From: Mycobacterium kyorinense
GTDB taxonomy: Bacteria; Actinomycetota; Actinomycetes; Mycobacteriales; Mycobacteriaceae
NCBI RefSeq assembly: GCF_001672775.1
Contig: NZ_LZKJ01000055.1
Span: 1-42,984, forward strand
Length of the DNA stretch: 42,984 nt
Reading direction: 5' to 3'
Shown here: positions 9,201-18,072 of the stretch, one piece after another
Layout of the letters: each line of letters starts with the position of its first letter
How positions within the stretch are numbered: position 1 is the stretch's first letter
Position numbers and translations under genes: made by a program
Notes under the pieces: generated by a model
What the model was told of the DNA's origin: nothing
The model's input: only the letters and a program-made list of their open reading frames with translations
The model's database searches: none

Positions 9201-11045
9201 GCCGCCGTCCCGGAAGGCCTGCCGTTGGTGGCCACGCTCGCCCAGCTCGCGGCGGCGCGGCGGCTGTCGGCGCGCGGAGTGCTGGTCCGCGCTCCGCGCA
9301 CCATCGAAGCGTTGGGCCGCGTCGAGACGGTCTGCTTCGACAAGACCGGCACGCTCACCGAGAACCGTTTGCATGTGGTCCGCGCCGTACCGGCCGGCAC
9401 CGACCCGCAGGGACCATTCCCCGATGCCGCCGACCCGGTGGCCGCCGGCGTGATCCGGGCTGCCGCACGGGCCTGTCCGGCGCCCCAGAACGGGCAAGGT
9501 CACGCCCATGCCACCGACGAAGCGGTGCTATCGGCGGCGAATTCGCTTCCCGAGCAGCTGAATTCCGACTGGGTCACGATCGCCGAGGTGCCGTTCGAGT
9601 CCAGCCGTGGCTACGCGGCCGCGGTCGGCAGCATGAACGGGGATGCGCCGACACTGGTGCTCAAGGGAGCACCCGAGCAGATCCTGCCGCGGTGCCGCTT
9701 CGACGACCCTGACGGCGATCGCGGCCACGCCGAATCGCTGGTGCATAACCTCGCCGAGCAAGGATTGCGGGTGCTGGCGGTAGCGCGACGACACTGGGAC
9801 GCCGACGCGACCGACGACGCCGATACCGACGCCGACGACGTCGATGCTGCCGCATACGATTTGGAGTTGCTCGGCTACGTCGGCCTGGCCGATACCGCAC
9901 GACCGTCGGCCCAACCACTGATCGAAGCCCTGCAGGACGTCGGACGCAAAGTCGTGCTGATCACCGGCGACCATCCGGTCACCGCACGGGCGATTGCGCG
10001 CCAACTGGGTCTGCCGCAGGACGTGCGGGTGGTCACCGGCGCCGAACTGGCCGCTCTCGACGAGGATGCCCGCGCTGAATTCGCCGCCGACGTCCAGGTT
10101 TTCGCCCGGGTCAGCCCCGAACAGAAAGTGCAAGTCGTCACCGCGCTACAGCACGGCGGGCAGGTGACCGCGATGGTCGGCGACGGCGCCAACGACGCCG
10201 CGGCGATCAGGGTCGCCGACGTCGGCATCGGGGTCAGCGGACGCGGGTCGTCGGCTGCGCGCGGCGCCGCCGACATCGTCTTGACCGAAGATGACCTGGG
10301 TGTGCTGCTCGACGCGTTGGTCGAGGGCCGCGGGATGTGGGGCGCGGTGCGCGACGCGCTGACCATCCTGGTTGGCGGAAATGTGGGCGAAGTGGTGTTC
10401 ACGATCATCGGGACCGCGTTGGGCACCGGGCGCGCCCCGGTCGGGACCCGCCAGCTGCTGCTGGTGAATCTGCTCACCGACATGTTCCCCGCCCTTGCGG
10501 TGGCCGTCACTCCGCAATACCCGCAGCCCGAGGACGCCGCCGACCAAAGCGACGAGGACCTGGATGCGGCGCGGCGCGCCTACCAGCGCGCGATACTCAC
10601 CGAGCCCACACCATCGCTCGACGTGCCGCTGATGCGGCAGATCCTGACCCGCGGCGGCGTGACGGCCGCCGGTGCCACCGCCGCGTGGGCGATCGGGCGC
10701 TGGACACCCGGCACTCAACGACGCACGGCGACAATGGGTTTGACTGCCCTGGTGAGCACACAGTTGGCCCAGACGCTGCTGGCGCGTCGGCACAGCCCGC
10801 TGGTGGTGGCGACGGCGCTGGGCAGCGCGGCCGTGCTGGTCGCCGTGGTCCAAACCCCAGGCGTCAGTCACTTCTTCGGCTGCACACCACTAGGGCCGGT
10901 GGCGTGGACGGGCGTAGCCGGTGCCACCGCGGCGGCCACCGCTGTCTCGGTGGTGGCTCCTAATTGGCTGATCAAAACCACCGATGACGAAGTGGTGGTC
11001 GCCGACGACGAGGCGCCCCCGCCGGCGCTGCACGTCGTCGACTAG
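6210..11045 (+). CDS. ctpI: CtpI-like P-type cation-transporting ATPase
   Basis: Very long P-type ATPase of 1611 residues, close to the size I recall for mycobacterial CtpI (about 1630). The membrane protein would couple ATP hydrolysis to cation transport; the ion is unknown. An HMA-like segment (AVRTIPGVAAAHVEGALGRL) lies near residues 100-120. The catalytic core is in the C-terminal half: actuator TGES at 888-891, phosphorylated Asp1044 in CFDKTGTLTEN, nucleotide-domain KGAPEQIL, and hinge GDGANDAAAI with Asp1325 and Asp1329, followed by Ca2+/cation-ATPase-like membrane helices. The N-terminal half holds segments that look like a degenerate copy of the same core (ILIDGAALRGD at 418, VADVGVALDD near 589) without the catalytic signatures. 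The mycobacterial CtpH family is similarly long, so the ctpI symbol is likely rather than certain. The stop overlaps that of the convergent fadD on a shared CTAG. Confidence 0.85.
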   Translation: MKVPGLATVVGGVTDGAGRMLRAGMQGAAMTAGAVQMLTEPVVRSVSESTSRVLGTGDSGNGAQHTDAQPSVAWHTGRRLHLDLDPLLPFTRWHEHAAAVEKAVRTIPGVAAAHVEGALGRLVVEHKTYADSDRIWEAVREALATSVDGSPTGPRSPRTAPFADPGDPLALLLPLTAAAMDVLALGAAVAGWLGRLPAAPRTAQAAAAVINHQPRLVSLLESRLGRVGTDIALSASTAVAHGLTQSVGTPLLDLAQRGLQISEAAAHRRTWREREPELASPDRPQAPVVPVISSAGAGSHIPRHNWAAAAAGEASHVVVDAAIDAAIDTAKGAMAGPVEEYADQAANASLVAAAGALLAGGRAEEVADAILAAIPKAAHFGRQTFAAILGRGLANAGQLVPDPGALRRLDRVKVILIDGAALRGDARAVLRAEGSAAGWDDDRVYEVADALLHGERAPDPDPDELPATGARLRWLPARGPSAAPAEGLERADLVVDGERVGSVDVAWEVDPYAIPLLQTAQRTGARVVLRHVAGTEDLAASVGAAHPCGTPLLPLVRELRADRGPVLLVTALHRDFASTDTLAALAVADVGVALDDPAAATPWTADIITGTDLAAVVRILSAVPAARRASESAVRLAKGGSTLAGLLVVTGDPRGGSPVAVRRWLNPVNAAAATALIGGALAAGNVLRQPDPTPQPLTAWHALDPEIVYARLASRSRPLTAEPGAPPWRRVLDDLSYNPMLAPLRQPARGLGRLLAATRSELSDPLTPILAVGAAASAIVGSNVDALLVAGVMTVNALVGGVQRLRAEDAAAELFAEQDQFARRVVVPVVATSRRRLEAARHAERTVTVPASSLRPGDIIDLAAPDVVPADARLLVAEDLEVDESLLTGESLPVDKQVEPVAAADQDRASMLFEGSTIVAGHARAIVVATGVATAAHRALAAVADVESAAGVQARLRELTNKVLPLTLAGGAAVTGLALLRRASLRQSVADGIAIAVAAVPEGLPLVATLAQLAAARRLSARGVLVRAPRTIEALGRVETVCFDKTGTLTENRLHVVRAVPAGTDPQGPFPDAADPVAAGVIRAAARACPAPQNGQGHAHATDEAVLSAANSLPEQLNSDWVTIAEVPFESSRGYAAAVGSMNGDAPTLVLKGAPEQILPRCRFDDPDGDRGHAESLVHNLAEQGLRVLAVARRHWDADATDDADTDADDVDAAAYDLELLGYVGLADTARPSAQPLIEALQDVGRKVVLITGDHPVTARAIARQLGLPQDVRVVTGAELAALDEDARAEFAADVQVFARVSPEQKVQVVTALQHGGQVTAMVGDGANDAAAIRVADVGIGVSGRGSSAARGAADIVLTEDDLGVLLDALVEGRGMWGAVRDALTILVGGNVGEVVFTIIGTALGTGRAPVGTRQLLLVNLLTDMFPALAVAVTPQYPQPEDAADQSDEDLDAARRAYQRAILTEPTPSLDVPLMRQILTRGGVTAAGATAAWAIGRWTPGTQRRTATMGLTALVSTQLAQTLLARRHSPLVVATALGSAAVLVAVVQTPGVSHFFGCTPLGPVAWTGVAGATAAATAVSVVAPNWLIKTTDDEVVVADDEAPPPALHVVD

Positions 11046-12613
11046 ATCTCCGGCAGTTCGTGTCGCAGCACCTTGCCGGCCGGATTACGCGGAATGGCGC
11101 CGACGATGCGGATGTCCCTCGGCTGCTCGAAGCGAGAGACCTTGTCTTTCAAATACTCCCGCAGGCCCGGCTCGTCGATGTCGCTGTCCTCCCGGGGCAC
11201 CACGAATGCGGCCAGTCGCTGACCGAACTGTTCGTCCGGCACCCCGACGACCGCGATGTCGGCGATGCCGGGGTGTTCGGCAAGCGCGTTTTCCACCGCG
11301 CGGGGATAGACGTTCTCGCCTCCCGACACGATCATGTCGTCTTGGCGGCCGACGATGAACAGCCGCCCCGACTCGTCGAAATATCCCATGTCGCCGGTGC
11401 TGGTCATGCCGTGCAGCACGGCTTTGGTGGCGCCGCCGGTGTAGCCCTCGAATGTCAGCTCGCCACCGACGTAGACCCGTCCGATGACCCGCGGGCCGAC
11501 GGGCTTGTCGTCGTCGTCGAAAATTCGGACCGGGCAACCGATGGACGGCTTGCCCACCGTCTCAGGGTTTTCCCGCAAATCGGCGGGCGTTGCCAGTGCA
11601 CCGATCCCGACCTCGGTGGACCCGTAACCGTTGTAGAGGACGTCGCCGTACTCCGTGCTGAATCGGCGCACCAGCCCCGGCTCGAGCCGCGCTCCACTGG
11701 ACAGCACCACCCGCAGCGACGGCAGCGGATTTCGCGCCCGCACCGCGTGCGGCAGTTCCAAAATGCGCGCCAGCATGATCGGCACGACGGTAAACGCGTC
11801 CGCGCGATACAACGACGCCTGCGCCAGCATCGCCTCGGCATCGAAGCGCCGGTGGGTGAGGATCGTGCCACCCAGGGCCACCGTCAGGATCACCATGCCG
11901 AAGCCCAACCCGTGGAACATAGGTACTGCCAACGCTATTCGTGATCCGGTGCGCAGCCCGGTGCGCTCGAGGATCGTCACGCCGACGCCCAGCACCCCTG
12001 GATTGACCCGCGGGGCGCGGGGCACACCCTTGGGTTTGCCGGTCGTGCCGGATGTGAGCAAGACGATCCGGCCGGCCCGCGCGACGGTGGGCCGCGAGCC
12101 AGACCCGTGAGCTTGGATTGTCGTGGGGTCGACCGCCGCGATCGACTCACCCGCGGCGCGCACTTGTTCGATGAATTCGGCGTCACAGACCACGGTTTGG
12201 ATGTCGTGTGCGCTCAGCGCGGCGGCCAGCGCCGCACTGCGGAATTCGGTGTTGACGAGCACCACGTCGGCACCGACCAGCGCGACCGCGAAGACCGCTT
12301 CGACGAATCGGCGGCCATTGCGGCACATAACACCGACCGCCTGACCGGGCTGCACGCCTCGGCGATACAGCTCTGCGGCCAAACCCTCGATGCTGGACCG
12401 CATTTCGCGGTAGCTGACCGCGCCGTCGTCATCGATCATCACAGTCCGGTTCGGCCACCGGGCTGCCGTGACCGCCAGCAGCGTGAAGGGATTGGTGCCG
12501 CCTCGCCGCGCCTCGTTGAGCAGCCGGGCCGTTGCGAGCGGTCCCGGTGGGATCAGCAGCCGAGAGCGCGCCAGCGCGCGCCCGGCGCCCCAGACCACAC
12601 CTAGGATCGTCAT
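11042..12613 (-). CDS. Fatty-acyl-CoA synthetase (FadD12/FadD2-like)
   Basis: ANL-superfamily acyl-CoA synthetase of 523 residues. The P-loop LLTSGTTGKPKGVPR is near residues 170-185. It is followed by YGSTEVGI, a STGDMGYFD segment, the hinge GRQDDMIVSGGENVYP and the C-terminal lysine motif NPAGKVLRHEL. The first 40 residues, rich in hydrophobic and arginine residues, resemble the membrane-proximal N-terminus of the FadD12/FadD2 group; I cannot choose between them. The ATG start overlaps the stop of the upstream SDR gene as ATGA (12610-12613), so the two are coupled. The FadD could activate an acyl chain that the SDR later oxidises or reduces. The stop lies on a CTAG shared with the convergent ctpI-like gene. 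Confidence 0.87.
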   Translation of the reverse strand: MTILGVVWGAGRALARSRLLIPPGPLATARLLNEARRGGTNPFTLLAVTAARWPNRTVMIDDDGAVSYREMRSSIEGLAAELYRRGVQPGQAVGVMCRNGRRFVEAVFAVALVGADVVLVNTEFRSAALAAALSAHDIQTVVCDAEFIEQVRAAGESIAAVDPTTIQAHGSGSRPTVARAGRIVLLTSGTTGKPKGVPRAPRVNPGVLGVGVTILERTGLRTGSRIALAVPMFHGLGFGMVILTVALGGTILTHRRFDAEAMLAQASLYRADAFTVVPIMLARILELPHAVRARNPLPSLRVVLSSGARLEPGLVRRFSTEYGDVLYNGYGSTEVGIGALATPADLRENPETVGKPSIGCPVRIFDDDDKPVGPRVIGRVYVGGELTFEGYTGGATKAVLHGMTSTGDMGYFDESGRLFIVGRQDDMIVSGGENVYPRAVENALAEHPGIADIAVVGVPDEQFGQRLAAFVVPREDSDIDEPGLREYLKDKVSRFEQPRDIRIVGAIPRNPAGKVLRHELPEI

Positions 12614-13479
12614 GGCCGGCCTTGTCCCGAGCCGACAACATAACGAGACCACAGCCGCGCAGCCCGATCGATCGGCCCGGCCAACGCCACCGACGCCAAT
12701 TCGGCGGGCCCGGTCCAGGCCGGCGCGATGGTGCGGGGCCGTTGGATCACGGCTTTGGCGATCACGTCGGCGGCCTGGTCGGGGTGCAGCCCCGGAAGCC
12801 TGCGCAAAATCGGTGTCGGCTCGATCATCCTGGTACGAACCAACCCGAAGTAGACGGAGGTGACCTCCACGCCGTCGGCGTGCAATTCCGGTGCGACGCT
12901 GCGCAACCAGAGGTCGAATGCTCCTTTGGATGCCTGGTAGGCGCCCCACTGCGGCCCCGGCGGGACGCGGACGCCGACACTGGACACGTTGACGATATGT
13001 CCGCCGCCGGCCTCACGCATCGCCGGAAGTACTGCCAGCAGCAGCAGAATCGGGCCGAGGTAGTTGATCGCGATTGTGCGCTGGAAGTCATGCGGCCGGT
13101 CGTACTGGTGATGCAGTGAGCGGCGCAGCGATTTACCGGCGTTGCTCACCACGATGTCCAGCGCGCCATGTTCGTCGGCGAGCCGTGTCCCGAGGCTGCC
13201 GATGGCCGCCTCGTCGGTCAGATCGGCCGGGTAGGCGCATGCTCGTCCCCCGCCGGCGGTGATCGACGCGGCGAGGTCGCTCAGCCGGTCCGCCGACCGG
13301 GCAACGAGCAGCACGGTCGCTTGGGCGGCGGCCAGTCGGCGGGCGGTGGCCTCGCCGACGCCGTAGGACGCTCCGGTGACCAGGACCGTCTTCCCCGATA
13401 CGGCGCTGCGCAGCCTGTCGAGATCCGCGATGCGCGTCGGATTGGCCAGCCGGTCGATGGCCTTAGCCGCCACGTTCAT
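12610..13479 (-). CDS. Short-chain dehydrogenase/reductase
   Basis: SDR oxidoreductase of 289 residues using NAD(P)(H). The dinucleotide-binding motif TGASYGVG is at residues 35-42, SNAG near 112, and the catalytic Ser166/167, Tyr181 and Lys185 form the YxxxK signature (VSSVG then YQASK). The C-terminal extension past the core suggests the larger classical SDRs that act on lipids, but no substrate is visible. The ATG at 13479 is supported by GGAGG a few bases upstream. The gene heads a two-gene operon with the downstream fadD (ATGA overlap) and is divergent from a methyltransferase gene at 13578. Confidence 0.88.
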   Translation of the reverse strand: MNVAAKAIDRLANPTRIADLDRLRSAVSGKTVLVTGASYGVGEATARRLAAAQATVLLVARSADRLSDLAASITAGGGRACAYPADLTDEAAIGSLGTRLADEHGALDIVVSNAGKSLRRSLHHQYDRPHDFQRTIAINYLGPILLLLAVLPAMREAGGGHIVNVSSVGVRVPPGPQWGAYQASKGAFDLWLRSVAPELHADGVEVTSVYFGLVRTRMIEPTPILRRLPGLHPDQAADVIAKAVIQRPRTIAPAWTGPAELASVALAGPIDRAARLWSRYVVGSGQGRP

Positions 13480-13577
13480 CGGTCCTCCGCTCGACGAACC
13501 GGTGCATGCTGTGAGTCTGGCAGAGGCCGGCGCCGCGCGTAGGCTGCGGACGAGTTTCTCCTGTCGAAGGACTGCCG

Positions 13578-14321
13578 ATGGCCGATTCGAACACCAGCTT
13601 GTCGCCCGCATTGCGCCGGGCGCTGGACTTGCTGATCGACCCCCCGGCCGAACCCGACGCCCGCAACGGCTATCTCGATCTGCTCGGCACTGGGCCGGAG
13701 GCAGCTGCCGCCCCGAAGAACACCGGGCTGATCCAGGCGGTGTGGGCGTCGCGGATCGGGTCGATGCTCTACGACAACGCGCAGGCGGTGGCCCGTCGGC
13801 TGCTCACGGCCTGGCAGCACCCCGTCGAGTGGTTGAACATTCCGCCGGGTGGGACCGCTCTGGACGTCGGGAGCGGCCCTGGCAATGTCACGGCCTCGCT
13901 GGCCCGGGCCGCCGGCCCCGGTGGATTGGCGCTGGGGATCGACGTGTCCGAGCCGATGCTGACACGGGCGGTGCGCGCCGAATACGGCCCACAGGTCGGG
14001 TTTCTGCGAGCCGACGCGCAACGACTGCCGCTGCGCGACGACACGGTGGACGCGCTGGTTTCGATGGCCGTACTGCAGTTGATACCTGACCCCGCGGCGG
14101 CGTTGGCGGAGATGGGTCGCGTGCTGCGGCCTGGCGGACGACTGGCGGTGATGGTCCCTACTGCCGGGCGGGCCGGCCGGTTGTTGCGGATGCTGCCCAA
14201 CGCGGGCGCCCACGGCTTCGACGACGACGAACTCGGCGACATCCTGGAAGATCGCGGCTTCGTCAGCGTGCGCACCAAGAACCTCGGCACCATCCAGTGG
14301 GTCCGCGCAAAGCTTGGTTAG
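13578..14321 (+). CDS. Class I SAM-dependent methyltransferase
   Basis: Methyltransferase of 247 residues. SAM-binding motif I is ALDVGSGPGNVT at residues 94-105, followed by GIDVSEPMLTRAV (motif II), RADAQRLPLRDDTVDAL and MGRVLRPGGRLAVMV, all typical of the Methyltransf_11/UbiE-like group. A roughly 90-residue N-terminal helical extension precedes the core. The start ATG follows GAAGGA by a normal spacing. It is divergent from the SDR/fadD operon and its stop overlaps the stop of a convergent SDR (TTAG, 14318-14321). The substrate is unknown; a quinone, lipid or small hydrophobic acceptor is plausible. Confidence 0.87.
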   Translation: MADSNTSLSPALRRALDLLIDPPAEPDARNGYLDLLGTGPEAAAAPKNTGLIQAVWASRIGSMLYDNAQAVARRLLTAWQHPVEWLNIPPGGTALDVGSGPGNVTASLARAAGPGGLALGIDVSEPMLTRAVRAEYGPQVGFLRADAQRLPLRDDTVDALVSMAVLQLIPDPAAALAEMGRVLRPGGRLAVMVPTAGRAGRLLRMLPNAGAHGFDDDELGDILEDRGFVSVRTKNLGTIQWVRAKLG

Positions 14322-15208
14322 ACCGGCAGCTTCGTGCCGGTCTCCTGCTCGGCGAATTCGAAGATTCGGGCGCCTGCCTCGTAATCGCAGGCCACGGCCG
14401 AACGGCCGATCAGCACCGGGCCACCACGTAGTCCGAATCTGCCGTCGACACCGACGTAGCTTCCCGGTGGGATGGGTTCGCTGATGCAATACAGCGTGGG
14501 CGCCGCGCCTGCGTCGATATCGTTGCCGAACACACCTGCGACCGCCTTGACGGCGCGATCCGCCAGTGCCAGCAGCGGTTTGTCGGAGACCTGCGACAGG
14601 TTTGACGACACCCAGCCGGGATGGGTCAGGTGGGTGACGATCGGCGAATCGGCCGCGCGCAGTTTGCGATCCAGTTCCAGCCCCCACAGCATGACCGCGA
14701 GTTTGGATCGGGCGTAGGCGCCCATCACGCTCCACTTGTGGTGTCGCAAATGCATGTCGTCGAGCCGCAGTTGGGCACCTCGGTGAGCGTCCGAGCCCAC
14801 GTTGATGATCTGTGACCGCAGTCGATCGAACAGCACATTGGTCAGCGCGAAGGGACCCAGAAAGTTTGTGCCGATGGTCATTTCGTACCCGTCGGGCGTT
14901 TCGGCGCGGTGGTCGGTCAGCGCTCCGGCGTTGTTGATCAGCACGTCGACGTCGCCGTCGAGCAGGGTCGGGAATGCACGTACCGAGGACATGTCGGCCA
15001 AATCGAGCTTGAGCACGGTCGTCGAGCCGCCGATCTCCGCGGCACGTTGTGCGCCCAACTCGGTGTTACGCACCGCCATGATCACGTGCGCGCCCGCGTT
15101 CGCGAGAGCACGGGCGGTTCCCAAGCCGACGCCGCTGGTTGCCCCGGTCACGATGACCCGCTTGCCGGTCAGATCTCCCAGTCGCCTCGGCGACCACTGT
15201 GCAGCCAC
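14318..15208 (-). CDS. SDR oxidoreductase, retinol-dehydrogenase-like
   Basis: NAD(P)-dependent SDR of 296 residues resembling the retinol dehydrogenase/WW-domain oxidoreductase-like mycobacterial SDRs. TGATSGVG at residues 21-28 binds the dinucleotide, INNAG is near 91-95, and Ser139, Tyr165 and Lys169 (YARSK) form the catalytic set. The long C-terminal part with THPGWVSSNL is characteristic of this subgroup. The start is uncertain: GTG 15208 gives a normal N-terminus but no strong Shine-Dalgarno sequence is visible, and a TTG at 15262 would add 18 residues. The gene stands alone on the minus strand and ends on a stop overlapping the convergent methyltransferase. Confidence 0.85.
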   Translation of the reverse strand: MAAQWSPRRLGDLTGKRVIVTGATSGVGLGTARALANAGAHVIMAVRNTELGAQRAAEIGGSTTVLKLDLADMSSVRAFPTLLDGDVDVLINNAGALTDHRAETPDGYEMTIGTNFLGPFALTNVLFDRLRSQIINVGSDAHRGAQLRLDDMHLRHHKWSVMGAYARSKLAVMLWGLELDRKLRAADSPIVTHLTHPGWVSSNLSQVSDKPLLALADRAVKAVAGVFGNDIDAGAAPTLYCISEPIPPGSYVGVDGRFGLRGGPVLIGRSAVACDYEAGARIFEFAEQETGTKLPV

Positions 15209-15365
15209 TTGTCGAGAGTAGCCGCGCCGCTTTTCGTCGCTGACCTGGGATTGACAGAGCAATCCGTCGCTGGTTAGTTACGTCGAGACAGGATTCTCCG
15301 GGATGTGAGGCTCAGTCGATGCAGACGCCGCGCGAACTCCGCTGCCGCACCATGATTCGTGTGAC

Positions 15366-15809
15366 ATGACCGACAGCGCCCGTCTGATCGAGAACCTGAT
15401 TTATACCTACGCGGAGCGGATGGACGCGGGCGATCTGGACGGGGTGGCGGCGTTGTTCGCCCACGGCCGGATCTGCGGTATCGAGAACGGGCCGCCGGAA
15501 AGCGTGTTCACGGGTGCTGCCGAGGTGCGCACGATGTATGAGATGGCTGTCCGTTTGCATGACGACGGCACCCCCAAGACGAAGCACATCACCAGCAATG
15601 TGCAGATTTTCGTCGACGAGGCTGCCGGCGTCGCGGAGAGCCGCTCCTACTACGCCGTCACCCAGGCCGCCGCCGATTTGCCGTTGCAGGTGATCGTCAC
15701 CGGCCGCTACCACGACACGTTTCACCGGATCGACGAAATGTGGTGGTTCGACACCCGCATCATGTTCATCGATCAGGTCGGCGACACCAGCCGGCACTTG
15801 AAGTTCTGA
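15366..15809 (+). CDS. NTF2/SnoaL-like protein
   Basis: Small protein of 147 residues with the SnoaL_4/NTF2-like fold. A helical start (LIENLIYTYAERMDAGDLDGVAALFA) is followed by beta strands ending in YHDTFHRIDEMWWFDTRIM. Members of this fold act as small dehydratases, isomerases or ring-hydroxylase beta subunits, or simply bind ligands. The Tyr near residue 14, the Asp at the end of helix 1 and the paired WW near the C-terminus are typical of the family, but no catalytic role can be assigned. It converges on the DapB-like gene of the large minus-strand operon, so it could act in the same pathway, which is inference. Confidence 0.8.
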   Translation: MTDSARLIENLIYTYAERMDAGDLDGVAALFAHGRICGIENGPPESVFTGAAEVRTMYEMAVRLHDDGTPKTKHITSNVQIFVDEAAGVAESRSYYAVTQAAADLPLQVIVTGRYHDTFHRIDEMWWFDTRIMFIDQVGDTSRHLKF

Positions 15810-15855
15810 TGGTGCGTCGCGGCTTATGCGGTTCGCGTAGGACACCTGGGAACAA

Positions 15856-16929
15856 TCAACGTCGCAACCCTCGTGACAGCACGCCGCGGCCCACGATCGT
15901 GGGCAGATCGAGGAAGGTGCGTATTCCGGGGGCCGCCGCGCAGACTGGTGCGATCGCATGCACCGCATGCATGGCCGTGCCCAGGCAGCCCTGGTCGGTG
16001 TCGTCCTCGTCGTGGATGGCGATGCGCGACTCCAACACCATCGACGGCAATCCCTCGACGGTGACTTTCCAGCCCCGCCCATTCGGCCAATGCGGCGCCT
16101 GGTCGGCGCCCAGCCGGGTGATGTGCTCGACGGTCAGCGCCGGACGACCCTCGATGATTGCGGTGTAGGCGAACCGCTGCGCAGAGACCGTGCCGGCGTC
16201 GATACGCCCGGCGGTGATGTCGATCGGCGTGTCGGTGACGGCGACCTCGCGCTCCCAGACGTAGTCGTCGACGGTTGCGCCGAGCCCGTCGGCCAACAAC
16301 ATCAGTGGAGCTTTGAACGACAAGCCTCCGATCGCCGGCTCGTCCATCGGGACCGGTTCGTTGGGGTCTTTGCCGAATCCCATCACGTCGATCAACACGA
16401 ACGGAACGTTGTAGGTGGTGTAGTCCATCAACTCCTGCACCCGCAGCGAGTCGATCCGGCGGAACAGACCCGACATCGTCAGTGGCAGGACTTCGGCGGC
16501 CCACCCCGGTTCGATGCCGGTGCCGTGGAAGGAGGTCTGCCCCTCCTCGCAGGCGGCTTCGAGCCGTTCGACCACGTCGCCGCCGCTGCTTTCCGGATAG
16601 ATCCATGCCGTCACCGCCGTCGAGACGACGTTTTTGCCGGAGGCCAGCAGCCGGCATACGTCGTCGAGGGCGGCCGACGGATTCCATTCGCCCTGGGCCA
16701 TGTAGAGCACACAGTCGGCGTCGAGGGCAAAGATCTGCTCGGGGTCTTTGGTTGCGGTAACGCCGATTTCGCCGGTACCGCAGATCTCGCCGACGTCGCG
16801 ACCGGCCTTGGTGTCGGTGTAGACCAGCGCCCCGACCAGTTCCAGGTCGGGGTGGTCGTGCACGGCCGCGACGGCATGGCCACCGACGTTTCCGGTGGCC
16901 CACTGAACGACTTTGAGTGGCTCAGTCAT
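15856..16929 (-). CDS. DapB-like NAD(P)-dependent dehydrogenase
   Basis: Protein of 357 residues with an N-terminal Rossmann domain of the dihydrodipicolinate-reductase-like group. [14 protein letters not shown] at residues 7-20 is the dinucleotide loop, followed by [19 protein letters not shown] and a C-terminal domain with the substrate-side region [10 protein letters not shown]. Such mycobacterial proteins are annotated as DapB-like or amine-dehydrogenase-like oxidoreductases of unknown substrate. It is not the lysine-biosynthesis DapB, which is about 245 residues. Its ATG overlaps the stop of the membrane-protein gene upstream as ATGA (16926-16929), which ties it to the operon with the NorQ/NorD-like pair. 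It may oxidise or reduce the product of the membrane complex, which is inference. Confidence 0.8.
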   Translation of the reverse strand: MTEPLKVVQWATGNVGGHAVAAVHDHPDLELVGALVYTDTKAGRDVGEICGTGEIGVTATKDPEQIFALDADCVLYMAQGEWNPSAALDDVCRLLASGKNVVSTAVTAWIYPESSGGDVVERLEAACEEGQTSFHGTGIEPGWAAEVLPLTMSGLFRRIDSLRVQELMDYTTYNVPFVLIDVMGFGKDPNEPVPMDEPAIGGLSFKAPLMLLADGLGATVDDYVWEREVAVTDTPIDITAGRIDAGTVSAQRFAYTAIIEGRPALTVEHITRLGADQAPHWPNGRGWKVTVEGLPSMVLESRIAIHDEDDTDQGCLGTAMHAVHAIAPVCAAAPGIRTFLDLPTIVGRGVLSRGLRR

Positions 16930-17351
16930 GGACTGGGCGTGCTGTGCTGCTCGGCGGCCTGCCGCGCCAGGCGCTCCTGGTGGATGCGGACGAGTTCACG
17001 AAATCCGAGTCGGTGGTACTTCGGGATTGGTTGAATGCCCCATTGATCCTGGGCGGTGTCCTTGCCTTCGGCACCCTCGGGCGGCCCGAACGGCGGGTAG
17101 GGGAACTTGCACTCCAGCGTGTCGTCGGAGTAGCGGACCTTCAGCAGTTCGCTGCAGATCTCGGTGAGGCTCAAGGTCGGGTAGCCGTAGTACACCGCCA
17201 TGAACGGCAGCGTGAATGCGCCCTCGATGACCAGGGCGACCAGGCAGACCAGCACGGCCCGCTTGATCCAGGTATGCATCCGCGCGTAATAGGGTGTGGT
17301 GCCCGGCGGCAGGTCGTTAGCCGGGTCCTTTTCCTCGGTTGGTCTGGTCAC
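16926..17351 (-). CDS. Single-pass membrane protein of the NorQ/NorD-linked operon
   Basis: Protein of 141 residues that I do not recognise. One transmembrane helix is predicted at about residues 29-56 after a charged, proline-containing N-terminus. A C-terminal soluble part of about 85 residues follows, with Cys66 and Cys81, a proline/glycine-rich run ([10 protein letters not shown]) and an Arg/His-rich tail. If the tail lies outside the cytoplasm the two cysteines could pair. The GTG start is supported by AAGGAG about eight bases upstream. It sits 22 bp after the polytopic membrane protein gene and overlaps the DapB-like gene by 4 bp, so it is most likely a subunit of the same membrane complex. 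The second copy of the polytopic protein at 21515 has no such partner. Confidence 0.8.
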   Translation of the reverse strand: MTRPTEEKDPANDLPPGTTPYYARMHTWIKRAVLVCLVALVIEGAFTLPFMAVYYGYPTLSLTEICSELLKVRYSDDTLECKFPYPPFGPPEGAEGKDTAQDQWGIQPIPKYHRLGFRELVRIHQERLARQAAEQHSTPSP

Positions 17352-17373
17352 AGTCGTGCTCCTTGAATCTGGT

Positions 17374-18072
17374 TCAGTCGGAGAAAATTTCGCGGTTGAC
17401 CGTGTGCAGATACGGGATCGCCAAAAACGGGGTGATGTAGAAGACGTCGTAGAGCCACCAGCCGACGACCGGGAACACCACCCCGGCGTAGCGCACGTCG
17501 GCGAACATCGTCATGTTGAACACGTAGCCGCACCAGATCACCACGCCCATCCAGCAGGTGATGACCATCCACTGGTGTCCCCAGCGCTTCATCTGCAAGA
17601 ACCCGATCGCGGCGGCGACCCGCATGGAAAACACGGTGAGGATCAGTCCGGCCACCCAGGCCTTCTCCCCCGGTCCGGCCGAGCCACCGACCCACAACTC
17701 GTTGTAGTGCCAGAAGTAGCCGGCATCGAACATGTTGCCCCAGCCGACCATCAGCACCCGATTGATCAGGGTGTGGTTAGCGATCAGGTCAAGGGCCCAC
17801 CCCAGGCTGTTCAGGCATCCGTCGATCAACACCAGATAGCCGATCAGCGTGACGATCATGGGCCGAACCGACAGGCCGGCGCGCAGCGCTTGACGCTGCA
17901 GCCATACCCCACGCATGAAGATGGGAAAGCCGATCAGGCCCGGCGCCCACATGCCCATCAAAGCAGCGCCGACGATCATCCATTTGTCGGCCCGGCGCTG
18001 TGCCCGCCGTGACTGGTCGTGGTGGTCCTCGAGACTGGTCGCGGCGTTGGCGGTGGCCGATGGCGAGTTCAC
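17374..18072 (-). CDS. Polytopic membrane protein, copy 1 (candidate metalloenzyme subunit)
   Basis: Membrane protein of 232 residues, family not recognised. About five hydrophobic helices fall near residues 31-55, 70-92, 138-160, 168-190 and 198-220. A loop after helix 2 carries [16 protein letters not shown] with Asp116, His122 and Glu125. Asp84, His100, His166 (KRWGHQW) and His223 are also kept in the paralog at 21515-22243. The last 76 residues differ from the paralog at only three positions. The GTG start overlaps the stop of the 42-residue peptide gene as GTGA (18069-18072); another GTG nine bases upstream is less likely. Its place between small membrane proteins and just downstream of a NorQ/NorD-like pair suggests a membrane enzyme that needs AAA/VWA-assisted metal loading. 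The family similarity and the metal role are inference. Confidence 0.85.
   Translation of the reverse strand: MNSPSATANAATSLEDHHDQSRRAQRRADKWMIVGAALMGMWAPGLIGFPIFMRGVWLQRQALRAGLSVRPMIVTLIGYLVLIDGCLNSLGWALDLIANHTLINRVLMVGWGNMFDAGYFWHYNELWVGGSAGPGEKAWVAGLILTVFSMRVAAAIGFLQMKRWGHQWMVITCWMGVVIWCGYVFNMTMFADVRYAGVVFPVVGWWLYDVFYITPFLAIPYLHTVNREIFSD

Noticed and set aside
15856..16929. The DapB-like gene as the lysine-pathway dapB
   Set aside because: It is about 357 residues, much longer than DapB (about 245), and lacks its surroundings.
15958..17034. A 358-residue plus-strand open frame over the DapB-like gene
   Set aside because: Antisense to a well-supported gene, with no family motif and low-complexity His/Arg content typical of shadow frames.
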